Source: JAJCYL01 sp965206015 (GTDB lineage: Bacteria; Bacteroidota; Bacteroidia; Cytophagales; Cyclobacteriaceae). From it: 64,000 nt of DNA. A program made the position numbers and the translations under genes. The stretch covers positions 930,001 through 994,000 of the forward strand of contig CBDBIW010000016.1 of NCBI GenBank assembly GCA_965206015.1, in the 5' to 3' direction. Each line of letters opens with the position of its first letter. Position 1 is the first letter of the stretch. The notes under the pieces are model-generated. The model was not told the origin of the DNA and did not search any database. It saw only the letters and a list, made by a program, of their open reading frames with translations. Positions 55,848 through 64,000 of this stretch are shown here, one piece after another.

Positions 55848-57068
55848 ATGAATGAAGACAATCACAAAAAACTTTTTTACGGCAGTTGTTTTGCTCTGAT
55901 TACAACCGCATTCTCTTTTAGTATCAGAGCAGGTATCCTCCCTCAGTTAGGAGAAGAGCTGAATTTGTCTGCAGAGCAATTGGGATTTATCAATTCGATG
56001 TGGTTTCTCGGCTTCCCAATTTCGATGGTTGTTGGTGGTTTAATATACCATACAGTGGGAGGTAAAAAAATTATGCAGTTTGCATTTCTTGCTCACGCTT
56101 CTGGAATTCTCCTGACGATTTATTCAGGCAGTTATGTTGGTTTACTTATTTCAACCTTACTTATTGGTCTGGGTAATGGTTGTACGGAAGCAGCTTGTAA
56201 TCCTATGATTGCAGATGCCTATGAAGGAAACACCATGAGTAAAATGATGAACCGTTTTCACATGTGGTTTCCTGGAGGAATAGTCATTGGAAGTTTGGTT
56301 TCTAAATTTATGACAGATGGAGGATTTGGATGGGAATCACAAATCTGGATCATCCTTATTCCAACATTGATCTATGCCTATTTATTCTTTGGGCAAGAAT
56401 TTCCTAAAGCCAAAATACGAGAAGCTGCTTCAATTACTGGAAATGTAAAAGCAATGATCTCCCCATTATTTATTTTTATGATGGTTTGTATGGCTTTGAC
56501 TGCAATCTCTGAATTTGGCCCACAGCAATGGGTAGGTTTGATCTTAGCTAAGAGTGGGGCACAACCAATGCTGATTTTGGCACTTGTCACAGGTTTGATG
56601 GCCGTTGCAAGGTACTTTGGAGGCGAGGCTGTTCATAAATTTGACCAGACTGGAGTACTCCTTGGATCTGCAATTTTGGCCACGATTGGTATTTTTCTGT
56701 TTAGCACTCAAACAGGAGCAATGGCTTACGTAGCAGCTATCTTTTTTGCCCTTGGTATCGCCTATTTCTGGCCTAATATGATTGCCTTTATTGCGGATAA
56801 AATTCCTCAAAGTGGTGCTTTTGGAATGTCTATCATAGGAGCTGTGGGGATGTTCTCGACCTCAATATTTCAACCTGTTATTGGTGGTTGGATTGATGCT
56901 GATAAGGCGGAAGCAGCCGCCAGTGGGCTTACTGGAGACGAATTAGTATTAGTTGCTGGCCAGGCTACACTGGGTACAATGATCACATTTCCAGGTATCT
57001 TAATAGTGCTGTTTACAATGCTATTATTCTGGGTGCGAAAGATAAAGGCTGACTCAGCAACAACTTAG
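55848..57068 (+). CDS. MFS transporter (FucP/sugar-permease-like)
   Basis: This 406-aa protein has about 12 membrane helices (SCFALITTAFSFSIRAGILP, GFINSMWFLGFPISMVVGGL, LIGLGNGCTEAACNPMIADA, FHMWFPGGIVIGSLVSKFM, SIIGAVGMFSTSIFQPVIGG). The general pattern fits the fucose/sugar permease-like branch of the major facilitator superfamily. It heads a plus-strand group with epimerase, hydrolase and ThuA genes, so the substrate is probably a sugar or sugar acid. Confidence 0.85.
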   Translation: MNEDNHKKLFYGSCFALITTAFSFSIRAGILPQLGEELNLSAEQLGFINSMWFLGFPISMVVGGLIYHTVGGKKIMQFAFLAHASGILLTIYSGSYVGLLISTLLIGLGNGCTEAACNPMIADAYEGNTMSKMMNRFHMWFPGGIVIGSLVSKFMTDGGFGWESQIWIILIPTLIYAYLFFGQEFPKAKIREAASITGNVKAMISPLFIFMMVCMALTAISEFGPQQWVGLILAKSGAQPMLILALVTGLMAVARYFGGEAVHKFDQTGVLLGSAILATIGIFLFSTQTGAMAYVAAIFFALGIAYFWPNMIAFIADKIPQSGAFGMSIIGAVGMFSTSIFQPVIGGWIDADKAEAAASGLTGDELVLVAGQATLGTMITFPGILIVLFTMLLFWVRKIKADSATT

Positions 57069-57135
57069 TCAAAAGTTGGTGCATTAACTGAATTGCAATC
57101 TCAATAAATCATCAGTAATAAAAAACTTCTGTTAG

Positions 57136-57381
57136 ATGAAAATTGGAATAAACACTGGCAATCAAATTGCCAGTTTAGATATGGGTGTAACTTGCTTGAC
57201 TTCTTTAAAGGCACTCAATTACGATGGACGGATTACCATAGAAGCTTTTTGCACTATCATACCGGATTTTGCTAACGCGATTAATGTATGGCGTGATTTT
57301 TCTGCCACAGAGGAAATTTATCAGGAAGGATTCAAATTTATCTCACCGATAAATGGGCGACCTCTTAGATTCAACGAATAG
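57136..57381 (+). pseudogene. Remnant of a sugar phosphate isomerase/epimerase
   Basis: Only 81 codons remain. The first few (MKIGINTGNQ) are like the start of the TIM-barrel epimerase family, and from residue 24 the text is its end: LKALNYDGRITIEAFCTIIP, DFANAINVWRDFSATEEIYQ, EGFKFI. An internal deletion of about 200 codons has joined the two ends in frame. It lies 3 nt before the hydrolase gene. Metal-binding residues of the barrel core are lost, so it should be inactive. Confidence 0.7.
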
Positions 57382-57384
57382 GAA

Positions 57385-58185
57385 ATGAGCAATTATGCTA
57401 ATTCGAACGGGACAAAGATTTATTGTCAAATCAGGGGTGAAGGCAAGCCTCTTATGCTGATCATGGGTTTTGGTGCTGACGGAAATGTATGGGAGAAGCA
57501 TGTTGCCGAGTATGAGAAACACTTTAAGTGTATTATTCTGGACAATAGGGGTGTGGGGCTATCAGACCAACCTGAAGGTCCCTACACTACAGAGATGATG
57601 GCGGATGATACCATTGCAGTAATGAATCATTTGGGCATCGACAAAGCAAGAGTGGCAGGGATTTCCACGGGAGGAGCTATCACACAGCAAATTGCATTAA
57701 ATCACGCGGATCGTGTTCAATGTATGACATTAGTCAGCACCTGGCCGAAGTTTGATAACTACGCTAGAAAAGTTTACGAGAACCTCAAGAAATTAAGAGT
57801 TACCAGTCAACCGGATGATTTTATGGAACTCTTACAGTTATGGATTTTTGCACCGCCATTTTATGAATATGGCATGGATGATTTAAAGAAGGGGCAGGCC
57901 GGAGCTGCCGTAAATCCCAACCCGCAGACAAGAGAGGGTTTTGAAGGTCAGCTGGATGCATGTACCCATCACGATTCCGTTTCCAGATTGCCAGAAATCA
58001 ATGTTCCGACACTTGTTACGGTTGGCGATATGAATATTTTCACTCCCCCGTCATTTTCACAAATGTTACACCAAGGAATTAAGGACTCAATCTACGTATC
58101 ATTTCCTGAAGGCGGACATGCCCATCATTGGGAAGACCTGGATCGTTTCAATAAGATTACTACAGAGTTTCTAATCAATAATTAA
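57385..58185 (+). CDS. Alpha/beta-hydrolase
   Basis: This 266-aa enzyme has a complete alpha/beta-hydrolase triad: the nucleophile elbow GISTGG near residue 95, an acid in VTVGDMNIFTPP near 215, and the histidine in EGGHAHHWED near 246. The oxyanion region is LMIMGFGADGNVWEKH. No signal peptide is present, so it is cytoplasmic. Neighbours point to carbohydrate or lactone breakdown, but the substrate cannot be inferred. Confidence 0.85.
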   Translation: MSNYANSNGTKIYCQIRGEGKPLMLIMGFGADGNVWEKHVAEYEKHFKCIILDNRGVGLSDQPEGPYTTEMMADDTIAVMNHLGIDKARVAGISTGGAITQQIALNHADRVQCMTLVSTWPKFDNYARKVYENLKKLRVTSQPDDFMELLQLWIFAPPFYEYGMDDLKKGQAGAAVNPNPQTREGFEGQLDACTHHDSVSRLPEINVPTLVTVGDMNIFTPPSFSQMLHQGIKDSIYVSFPEGGHAHHWEDLDRFNKITTEFLINN

Positions 58186-58214
58186 TAGCGCGTTAAGATT
58201 TAAAAATTCAGCAC

Positions 58215-59339
58215 ATGAGAAATATTCAGTTTATCACAGTTTGTTTGGTACTACTAGGCTCTAATTGTGTAGCACCCCAAGACAATGGAGAAGATCACAA
58301 CCAGGTGAAAGAATGGCTTGTATTGGAGGGAAGGACCGATATGCCAAGCATTGTTCTTGTTTCTGGTGATGAGGAATACCGCTCGGAGGAAGCACTTCCT
58401 CAATTGGCAAAAATTTTGTCTTCGAGACACGGATTCAATTGTACTGTTCTATTTGCACAGGATGAGGGCAACCCCGGAATTGTTAACCCCAATAATGTGA
58501 ATAACATTCCCGGTTTGGATGCTCTCCAGTCGGCTGACATGATGATAATTTTTACCCGGTTTAGAGCACTGCCTGATGAACAAATGAAATACATTGATGA
58601 CTATTTAAAAACCGGTAAACCTGTTCTCGGTATAAGAACTTCAACTCATGCGTTTAATTTTGCCGAAGCGGATTTTGATTCAAAGTTCGCCCATTATGGA
58701 AATTTTTATGATGGTGATGATGAATGGAAGGACGGTTTCGGCCGTTTCGTACTTGGAGAAAAATGGATTTCCCATCATGGAGATCACCGTCATCAGAGCA
58801 CCCGTGGAATAATTGCACCAGGTGCTGAAGGGCATCCAGTTTGGAATGGGATAAATAGTGGTGAAATATGGGGGCCTACTGATGTTTATAGTGTCAGGTT
58901 GCCTCTTCCCGGGGACTCACAACCAATTGTTCTGGGACAGGTAATCAATAGGCCGGGGGAGTATGATGAAAAAGATCCCCTTTATGGCATGAGGGCCACT
59001 GATTCTGAAGTAGCTGGTTTGGAAGTGGAAGAGGAAGACGGTGAAAAAATAGAGTTCAACAGGAATGACCCAATGATGCCAGTAGCCTGGACTAAGAGCT
59101 ATCAATTGAAAGGTGGACAAAAAGGCAAAGTATTTTCTTCAACTATAGGTGCTGCCACTGATTTGCTGTCAGAAGGCACAAGGAGATTATTGATTAATGG
59201 TGTCTTTTGGTCTTTGGATATGAATGTACCAAAAAAGGCCAATGTAGATATTATTGGCACCTATGATCCCAGCCCCTACGCCTTTTACAAAGAAAAGTAC
59301 TGGCTTAAAAAGAAACTCAGTATATCCTCATTGCAGTAG
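58215..59339 (+). CDS. ThuA-domain exported protein
   Basis: This 374-aa protein has an N-terminal signal with possible lipobox (LLGSNC, then VAPQD). The ThuA-like, glutamine amidotransferase-like fold covers the rest: VLVSGDEEYRSEEALPQLAK, MMIIFTRFRALPDEQMKYID, GKPVLGIRTSTHAFNF, WISHHGDHRHQSTRGI and TRRLLINGVFWSLDM. ThuA proteins are linked to trehalose/sucrose utilisation; secreted forms are frequent in marine Bacteroidota and Planctomycetes sugar loci. It is the last intact gene of the sugar group. Confidence 0.8.
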   Translation: MRNIQFITVCLVLLGSNCVAPQDNGEDHNQVKEWLVLEGRTDMPSIVLVSGDEEYRSEEALPQLAKILSSRHGFNCTVLFAQDEGNPGIVNPNNVNNIPGLDALQSADMMIIFTRFRALPDEQMKYIDDYLKTGKPVLGIRTSTHAFNFAEADFDSKFAHYGNFYDGDDEWKDGFGRFVLGEKWISHHGDHRHQSTRGIIAPGAEGHPVWNGINSGEIWGPTDVYSVRLPLPGDSQPIVLGQVINRPGEYDEKDPLYGMRATDSEVAGLEVEEEDGEKIEFNRNDPMMPVAWTKSYQLKGGQKGKVFSSTIGAATDLLSEGTRRLLINGVFWSLDMNVPKKANVDIIGTYDPSPYAFYKEKYWLKKKLSISSLQ

Positions 59340-59374
59340 ACTCTCAAGAAGTAAGACTTTAGACAATATAGGGT

Positions 59375-60221
59375 ATGAAGTGTCTGGGAATCCTGATTAT
59401 CATCTGCACCCTTGGTTGTTTTGACCTTTTAAGTCAGCACCTCTATCAACTGCCGAAACCTCTGGTAGCGAAACTGGTGGTTACCTTGCTATTGGGCAAG
59501 TTACCTCAGCCAGCGATGACGGGGGTAATGTTCTGGTGATCAAAATTGATAATGAAGGGGAATTTCTCTGGCAAAAGGAATTTGGATCTTCTGATAGTTA
59601 TGATACAGGAATTTCCGTAAATGAAACCAGTGATGGATATGTAATTGGAGGCGGTTTGGGTGCTGATACGCAGGATCGCTCCAGGTTAAGTTTTAATGAC
59701 GAGGTGATGTAGCAACGAACTTATGATGATCAGGGTGCCGACATGATTCGGGGAATAGATGTTTTGGACAATGATGATTTAGTACTTACCGGATTTACCG
59801 ACTACGCCGAAAATGGATTCGTTTTCATTGCCGGCGGTTCAAAGGGTTTCATCATGAAAATGGATAATCAAGGGGAAACCCTTTGGGAGAATCCTATCGC
59901 GGCTACTCAGGGAGCCAAGGTTCTCAAAACTGCGGGAAGATTCCTCATATACACCACTCAATTTATGAATGATCCGGATACCCCTCAGGAGATGTAATGA
60001 ATTAAGTTAGATGAGAATAGTAACGAAATATGGAATAAGTATTATGGAGGTGATAGTGATGGGCATTGTTATGATTGTGATGTGGCAAAAGACGGTAGCT
60101 ATATATTAGGAGGTCATACACGATATTAGGAGGTCATACACGGTCACTCCGACTCTGCCGGAAAGAACGACTTTGAACCGAATAATTTTGGGTTCTTGAA
60201 ATCAGGTTCTGATCCCAATTG
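59375..60221 (+). pseudogene. Frameshifted repeat-type secreted lipoprotein
   Basis: A lipoprotein-like start (MKCLGILIIICTLGC) at 59375 is followed by several frames with repeat text: GGYLAIGQVTSASDDGGNVL, VIKIDNEGEFLWQKEFG, then GYVIGGGLGADTQDRSRL, VLTGFTDYAENGFVFIAGGS, FIMKMDNQGETLWENPIAAT and EIWNKYYGGDSDGHCYDCDV. This G-W-x-K-x-x-G repeat resembles delta-60/PQQ-like propellers. There are stops at 59710 and 59998, frame changes, and a 20-bp tandem duplication at 60103-60142. It is clearly dead. Confidence 0.75.
60103..60142. repeat. 20-bp perfect tandem duplication
   Basis: ATATTAGGAGGTCATACACG occurs at 60103-60122 and again directly at 60123-60142. Twenty is not a multiple of three, so it shifts the frame of the surrounding pseudogene. 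It looks like a slippage event. Confidence 0.85.
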
Positions 60222-60271
60222 ATCAGATAAACTTTAACTAATTTGGTTCGACAAAACTTTAAATTAATACC

Positions 60272-60580
60272 ATGCTAATACACAATGTATACTTCTGGTT
60301 AAAAGAAGATGTGACAGAAAGTCAAAAAAAAGATTTCAAAAAAGGTATAAAGGATTTCCTCGAAGCTGTGACTGAAGTTCAAAAATATGAGATAGGGCTT
60401 CCTGCCGCCACCCCCGGTCGGGATGTGGTGGACCATTCATTTGGAGTTTCCATGTTTGTATGGTTCAACAATGTTGATGATCATAATGTTTACCAGGCTC
60501 ACCCTGCACATGATGTATTTGTCAATAGTTTCAAGGACTTGTGGGCAAAAGTTCAGGTAATAGATTCGGAAATGTATTGA
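60272..60580 (+). CDS. Dabb-family (stress-responsive A/B barrel) protein
   Basis: This 102-aa protein, a ferredoxin-like dimeric barrel, runs MLIHNVYFWLKEDVTESQKK, then FSVSMFVWF-like strands (SFGVSMFVWFNNVDDHNVYQ) and HPAHDVFVNSFKDLWAKVQV, ending DSEMY. This is the Dabb fold. Bacterial members include stress-related and aromatic-compound enzymes, but most are uncharacterised. In Bacteroidota they frequently lie in sugar-degradation loci. The gene looks intact. Confidence 0.8.
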   Translation: MLIHNVYFWLKEDVTESQKKDFKKGIKDFLEAVTEVQKYEIGLPAATPGRDVVDHSFGVSMFVWFNNVDDHNVYQAHPAHDVFVNSFKDLWAKVQVIDSEMY

Positions 60581-60639
60581 CTGCTACTACAAATCACTCA
60601 ATATGATCCAGTTAAAAATTGTGAAGGGCGCATAGCTTG

Positions 60640-61195
60640 AGCTTACTTTCTACTCATCCCGTAAAGATTCTACGGGGTTGGCATGGATGGTCCTAAAGGA
60701 TACTCTTCCAACAGTGAAGATTGCAATAACCACAATTAGTACTCCTGGCAACGTAAATAACCACCAGGGTGTCTCAATCCTATAGACGAAATCCTCTAAC
60801 CACAATTAGGACCAATATAAAACTGAGGGTATTGCAATTACCAGACTTGCCATGATGCGTTTTATGTATTCCTTGTCGAGCAGGTTCAACAGACTAATAA
60901 GACCTGCACCCAGGATCTTTCGAATAGGTATTTCTTTGGTAAGTAGTTGAAGGGAATATGTAGCCAAGCCCAATAATCCAGGGGATGCAATAAAAATTGC
61001 TATGAGGGAAAGTGCACTGGAACTTTCGAGCAGTTATTTCATTGGTATAATTCTTTTCAAGAGTTTCATCCAGGAAATGATCATTAAAAGGTAGCGAACT
61101 GAATGGCTCATGAACTTCTTTAAGCTGGATTAGTGCTTCCGATACTTTTCCTGGTTCCGTTTTTATAGCAATACACTATTTAGCTTGAAATGATA
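60640..61195 (-). pseudogene. Decayed FtsX/MacB-type ABC permease, C-terminal part
   Basis: Minus-strand pieces in several frames read KTEPGKVSEALIQLKEVHEP, FNDHFLDETLEKNYTNE, LGLLGLATYSLQLLTKEIPI and RKILGAG, then LLDKEYIKRIMASLVIAIP, and finally VGRVSFRTIHANPVESLRDE. These match the end of Bacteroidota MacB-like permeases (xKEIxIRKVLGAS ... ANPVxSLRxE). Frameshifts and a local duplication of CTAACCACAATTAG-like sequence near 60730-60810 disrupt it. Confidence 0.75.
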
Positions 61196-61303
61196 CTGAA
61201 AAGAGTATAATTAATCGGTATAACCCGTTGTGCATTTAGAAAAAAGATTGCTCAAGTGATATAAAAATCGTATATTTAATTGAATACTAACCAGTTAAAT
61301 ATC

Positions 61304-62201
61304 ATGAACAATCTTATTGAAAATTACGAAATTATCTTGAATAACTTAAAATTAACTTGTGGGGATATTAATAGTTTTACACAAATCAGAACCCCTAAGT
61401 TAAATAATTTAGAACTAGTAAGCCTTAACCTTACCGCTGAATACATCTCTATAAACACTGAAGTACAATTATTTAGATGTTTAAAAGGCTCTTATTTAGA
61501 AACTAAAATAGAGCGAAGTGTTTATAATAAAAGGCGTAGAAAACTATTTGATTATACAGAATCCATAAGAAAACGATTAAGTGAAAGGTTTGCTGAATTT
61601 ACCGATGTTTTTGTGGTGGGCTCTATGCCAAGGCCTATTTGTAAATATGCATATTCACGATATTAACTACCTTAAAGATGTAAAACACAACTTAAATAAT
61701 TGCACATTAATAGGAAACAGAGGCTACATAAGTGCTGATTATCAGTCAGATTTGTTTACATATTCAAATATTGAGTTATCGATTCCAATGCGAAAAAACC
61801 AACATAATTATAAGACCGTTGCAAGGTAATAAAAAAGGAGTTTAGATATCTTTTGTGTTTATTTAATTTTCTTAAATAAATGATTATCAGTAATTTGATG
61901 TTTATAGTATTTTTTTAACAACCATCATTAAATTGTATCTCTCTAAAAATCAGCTCTTTAAATTTGCAACGGTCTTAATTATGTGCCTTTTTCAAAAGTA
62001 AAAGGAAAAATAAGAAAGCGTATTGAAACTAACTTCTCTCAATTGCATGGGCAGTTTTTGTGGGCAACTAATCATGCTAAATCTTTCTTAGGACTAGCCA
62101 CCAGATTACGCTCTAAAATAACTGCTTTTACTATGATTCAATACTTAAATTTCTTCGTCTTTAATAAACCTATAAACAATATTAAAACGAACTTAGCCTA
62201 A
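61304..62201 (+). pseudogene. IS982 transposase, broken by deletion and nested insertion
   Basis: The N-terminal part (MNNLIENYEIILNNLKLTCG, LELVSLNLTAEYISINTEVQ, GSYLETKIERSVYNKRRRKL) is intact to PICKYA. There about 45 codons holding the first catalytic Asp block are deleted, with a frame change, and the text resumes HDINYLKDVKHNLNNCTLIG, then NRGYISADYQSDLFTYS. At RKNQHNY the frame is cut by the nested element. After it comes VPFSKVKGKIRKRIETNFSQ, then LGLATRLRSKITAFTMIQYL. Removing the nested element and one target copy restores the frame across that junction exactly. Confidence 0.85.
61812..61976. mobile_element. 165-bp MITE-like element nested in IS982
   Basis: AAGACCGTTGCAA at 61812-61824 and its exact complement TTGCAACGGTCTT at 61964-61976 form 13-bp terminal inverted repeats. 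The 6-bp direct repeat AATTAT lies on both sides (61806-61811 and 61977-61982). The interior is A/T-rich with stops in all frames. Size, ends and target duplication fit a miniature non-autonomous element moved by a transposase encoded elsewhere. Confidence 0.85.
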
Positions 62202-62215
62202 ATGCACAACGGGTG

Positions 62216-63445
62216 TCAGTTATACATTTTATGAAATAGGCACTCATTTAGATCAATACTCCCTTCAGATATTCTCTTATAGATATTACTTTTTTCCATG
62301 TCATTATTTTTCAAATATAATTGAGATACTTTGTTCGAAATAGACTTGATGTCAACTCTCGGCCTTGTGTATTCAAGTAATCCTTTTGGCAGAATATCAT
62401 TTGAAATTCCCCGAACACCCTTGTAGATATCAATACCATGCTTGAAATGATGGGAAGACATTCTTAAATAACATCTAAGCCCTGTAATAAAGTATCGTAG
62501 TGCTTCTTTCTCCCGACCCTGCTTGAGCGCAAAGTCAGCTAATTTAAACAGAGGTAAATAGTCCTGACTATCCAGTAACATTGACTTGTAATACAAATTA
62601 TCTGCCTTCTTCAAGTTACCATACGATTCTTCTATTTCACCAAGTATATACCACGGACGATTCAAATTTGGTAGGATTAAGGTTACTTTTTTATATATTG
62701 ATTGTGCTAGGCTATCATTACCCAAATGATAATAAATTTTACCTAATCTGGATAATTTAGTAATATCGCTGACATCAGACTCAAGGTTATTGAGAGCACT
62801 TTGCAATGCCATACTGGCAACATTAGGTAGACGACATTTCAAGTCTTCAAAAAAAGGAGAGTTCAGTATACTTGGTGAATTTTGAATTGCCTTGGTGTAA
62901 TATATAATTGAATTTTGAGGTACACTAATAAGTTCCTGAAAAATGCCCATACTAATTGAATATACTGTCTCAACTGAGTTAAGGGTTATTGACTTATTGA
63001 AAAAAACAAATGACCTAGCAGTATCACCTAAAAACAAATATATCCAAGCAAGATTATGACAGTACATGGGGTCATTTTCGTTTAAATCGTAAGCATTTTG
63101 CAAGTGATCTAAAGAAGTAGTAAAATAACATCGATTTAACTCATTGACTTTCATTGTTGAATCTAGGATGCGTTCTATCTCAAAACCACCTAGGTGAGAG
63201 TACCAAATTGCAATATTTGAGCTAACCACACTGTTTTTGATTTTAGAAACATTTTGGAATTGTTCCAATTGAGAAGCAAACTGCAAAGAATCACTCATCC
63301 AAAAGGAATCAATTAATTGGGAATTAATATCAACATCGGAAAGAGCATTTGCTCGATTAAACGTCAGTATAAAATACGATACTAAAATTAGTGTAGCTAA
63401 ACCAAAAACTGCAAAATATTTAACATTCAGATGTTTATTTACCAT
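62216..63445 (-). CDS. TPR-repeat membrane-anchored protein
   Basis: This 409-aa protein has an N-terminal membrane helix (YFAVFGLATLILVSYFILTF) and then helical repeats: NLAWIYLFLGDTARSFVFFN, LGKIYYHLGNDSLAQSIYKK, YILGEIEESYGNLKKADNLY, LFKLADFALKQGREKEALRY. These are TPR units. It overlaps the end of the O-antigen ligase-like gene by 11 nt. This pair is common: Wzy/WaaL-type proteins with TPR partners handle polysaccharide or glycoprotein assembly. Its stop TGA lies 1 nt outside the IS982 element, so the original 3' end may have been altered. Confidence 0.75.
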   Translation of the reverse strand: MVNKHLNVKYFAVFGLATLILVSYFILTFNRANALSDVDINSQLIDSFWMSDSLQFASQLEQFQNVSKIKNSVVSSNIAIWYSHLGGFEIERILDSTMKVNELNRCYFTTSLDHLQNAYDLNENDPMYCHNLAWIYLFLGDTARSFVFFNKSITLNSVETVYSISMGIFQELISVPQNSIIYYTKAIQNSPSILNSPFFEDLKCRLPNVASMALQSALNNLESDVSDITKLSRLGKIYYHLGNDSLAQSIYKKVTLILPNLNRPWYILGEIEESYGNLKKADNLYYKSMLLDSQDYLPLFKLADFALKQGREKEALRYFITGLRCYLRMSSHHFKHGIDIYKGVRGISNDILPKGLLEYTRPRVDIKSISNKVSQLYLKNNDMEKSNIYKRISEGSIDLNECLFHKMYN

Positions 63446-64000
63446 TCGTTCTAAGTAATCCAGTAATCAAATATGTGTTGATGAAGAAAACGAATAAAAG
63501 ACTGGGCACTTCGAAAATGGAAGAGAATGACAATTCTCTCATCATTAATGTCAGAAATCCAACTCCTAATGTAATGAATAGGTATTCCCTTTTTTTTATC
63601 ACATTTATGTAGCAATTATGCAAGACAACTATCATCAAGTAGCCATATGTCAGAATACCTGCAACCCCTTTCTCAGCTAAAAGCTGGAGATAGGAATTTG
63701 TAACAAATAGGGATATCCCATGTGGGTTTAAATTATATTGGTGGCTTGCAGATACCAATAGAAAGTTTCCAGAACCAACTCCAAAAACAGGGGTACTTTT
63801 ATATATTTCAAAAGCAAATTTATATGCCCAAAGTCTTCCGTTAAAGCTTCGTATTTGGGATTCATTTTCAAAAAGTGAAAATACTGTAAATATTGAGTCA
63901 TACCAGTATGCAAGTAATACTGTAGCCAAAAGTCCTAATGTTAATGCCAATTTTAAGGTTTCGAAAAATGATTTCTTATCGTAGCAAAATTTCAATATCA
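63435..64000 (-). CDS. O-antigen ligase (Wzy_C) family protein, 5' end cut by window edge
   Basis: The C-terminal 188 codons are visible, and the frame has no stop up to the right edge, so the gene continues outside. It has several membrane helices and the Wzy_C-type periplasmic loop: FNGRLWAYKFAFEIYKSTPV, FGVGSGNFLLVSA, NPHGISLFVTNSYLQLLAEK, GVAGILTYGYLMIV. Such proteins join O-antigen or other undecaprenyl-linked glycans to lipid A or proteins, or polymerise them. The TTG at 63995 could be read as a start but is probably internal. Confidence 0.75.
   Translation of the reverse strand, partial: ILKFCYDKKSFFETLKLALTLGLLATVLLAYWYDSIFTVFSLFENESQIRSFNGRLWAYKFAFEIYKSTPVFGVGSGNFLLVSASHQYNLNPHGISLFVTNSYLQLLAEKGVAGILTYGYLMIVVLHNCYINVIKKREYLFITLGVGFLTLMMRELSFSSIFEVPSLLFVFFINTYLITGLLRTNGK

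Larger units (their letters stand above)
61223..62214. mobile_element. IS982-family insertion sequence, degenerate, 992 bp
   Basis: Perfect 17-bp terminal inverted repeats bound the element: ACCCGTTGTGCATTTAG at 61223-61239 and its complement at 62198-62214. The inside encodes a broken IS982-type transposase on the plus strand and carries a 165-bp nested element. No convincing target duplication flanks it. Its right end lies 1 nt from the stop codon of the TPR gene. Confidence 0.9.

Overview
The window looks like a Bacteroidota chromosome, most like a marine Cytophagales-type genome, although the exact lineage cannot be fixed from sequence alone. The evidence is a TonB-dependent receptor paired with a DUF4249 lipoprotein, DUF4296 and DUF2490 proteins, a PUR/DUF3276 protein, a HYC_CC_PP protein, a BatA/DUF58 cluster, moderately AT-rich DNA, starts without Shine-Dalgarno sequences, and a TTTG-N19-TATATTTT promoter before topA. 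No rRNA, tRNA, CRISPR array or prophage was seen.

Layout. 1-3.9 kb: two adjacent GMC oxidoreductases (the first runs off the left edge) with one gluconate-dehydrogenase subunit 3-type protein. 3.9-4.9 kb: CBM9-like and AraC remnants. 4.9-12.1 kb: a two-gene module (434-aa lipoprotein plus outer-membrane beta-barrel) repeated three times in tandem. 12.1-18.8 kb: an IS5-type remnant, an acyl-CoA synthetase, a sodium:solute symporter overlapped by a 48-aa membrane ORF, and a large PIG-L deacetylase. 19-26.2 kb: a decayed tex gene, a decayed secreted-protein gene, a DUF58/BatA membrane cluster and a decayed amylosucrase gene. 26.4-32.9 kb: the TonB receptor/DUF4249 pair, a glutaminyl cyclase-like lipoprotein, and decayed ABC-ATPase, sialidase-like and DUF2911-like genes. 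32.9-41.2 kb: a copper/silver-type RND efflux operon (CusB, TolC, a short acetolactate-decarboxylase-like protein, CusA) with HYC_CC_PP and DUF2490 genes upstream. 41.4-54.8 kb: mostly housekeeping genes (topA, cystathionine beta-synthase, PUR, an AI-2E-type permease, ychF, ZIP transporter, apbE) with remnants in between. 54.9-60.6 kb: a sugar/aldose catabolism region in which several enzymes are broken but the MFS transporter, hydrolase and ThuA genes are intact. 60.6-64 kb: an FtsX permease remnant, an IS982-family element with a small inverted-repeat element nested in it, and a TPR gene followed upstream by an O-antigen ligase-like gene cut by the right edge.

Two themes stand out. First, about twenty genes are broken by stops, frameshifts and deletions, and insertion-sequence remnants are frequent. 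This looks like a genome in active decay, as after a niche change or host association (inference). Second, in the middle of this decay the three-copy lipoprotein/beta-barrel module is fully intact. Its copies are nearly identical except for four patches of the barrel and the last quarter of the lipoprotein, which is the pattern expected of surface proteins kept similar by gene conversion while their exposed segments diversify. This module is the best candidate for an undescribed system here.
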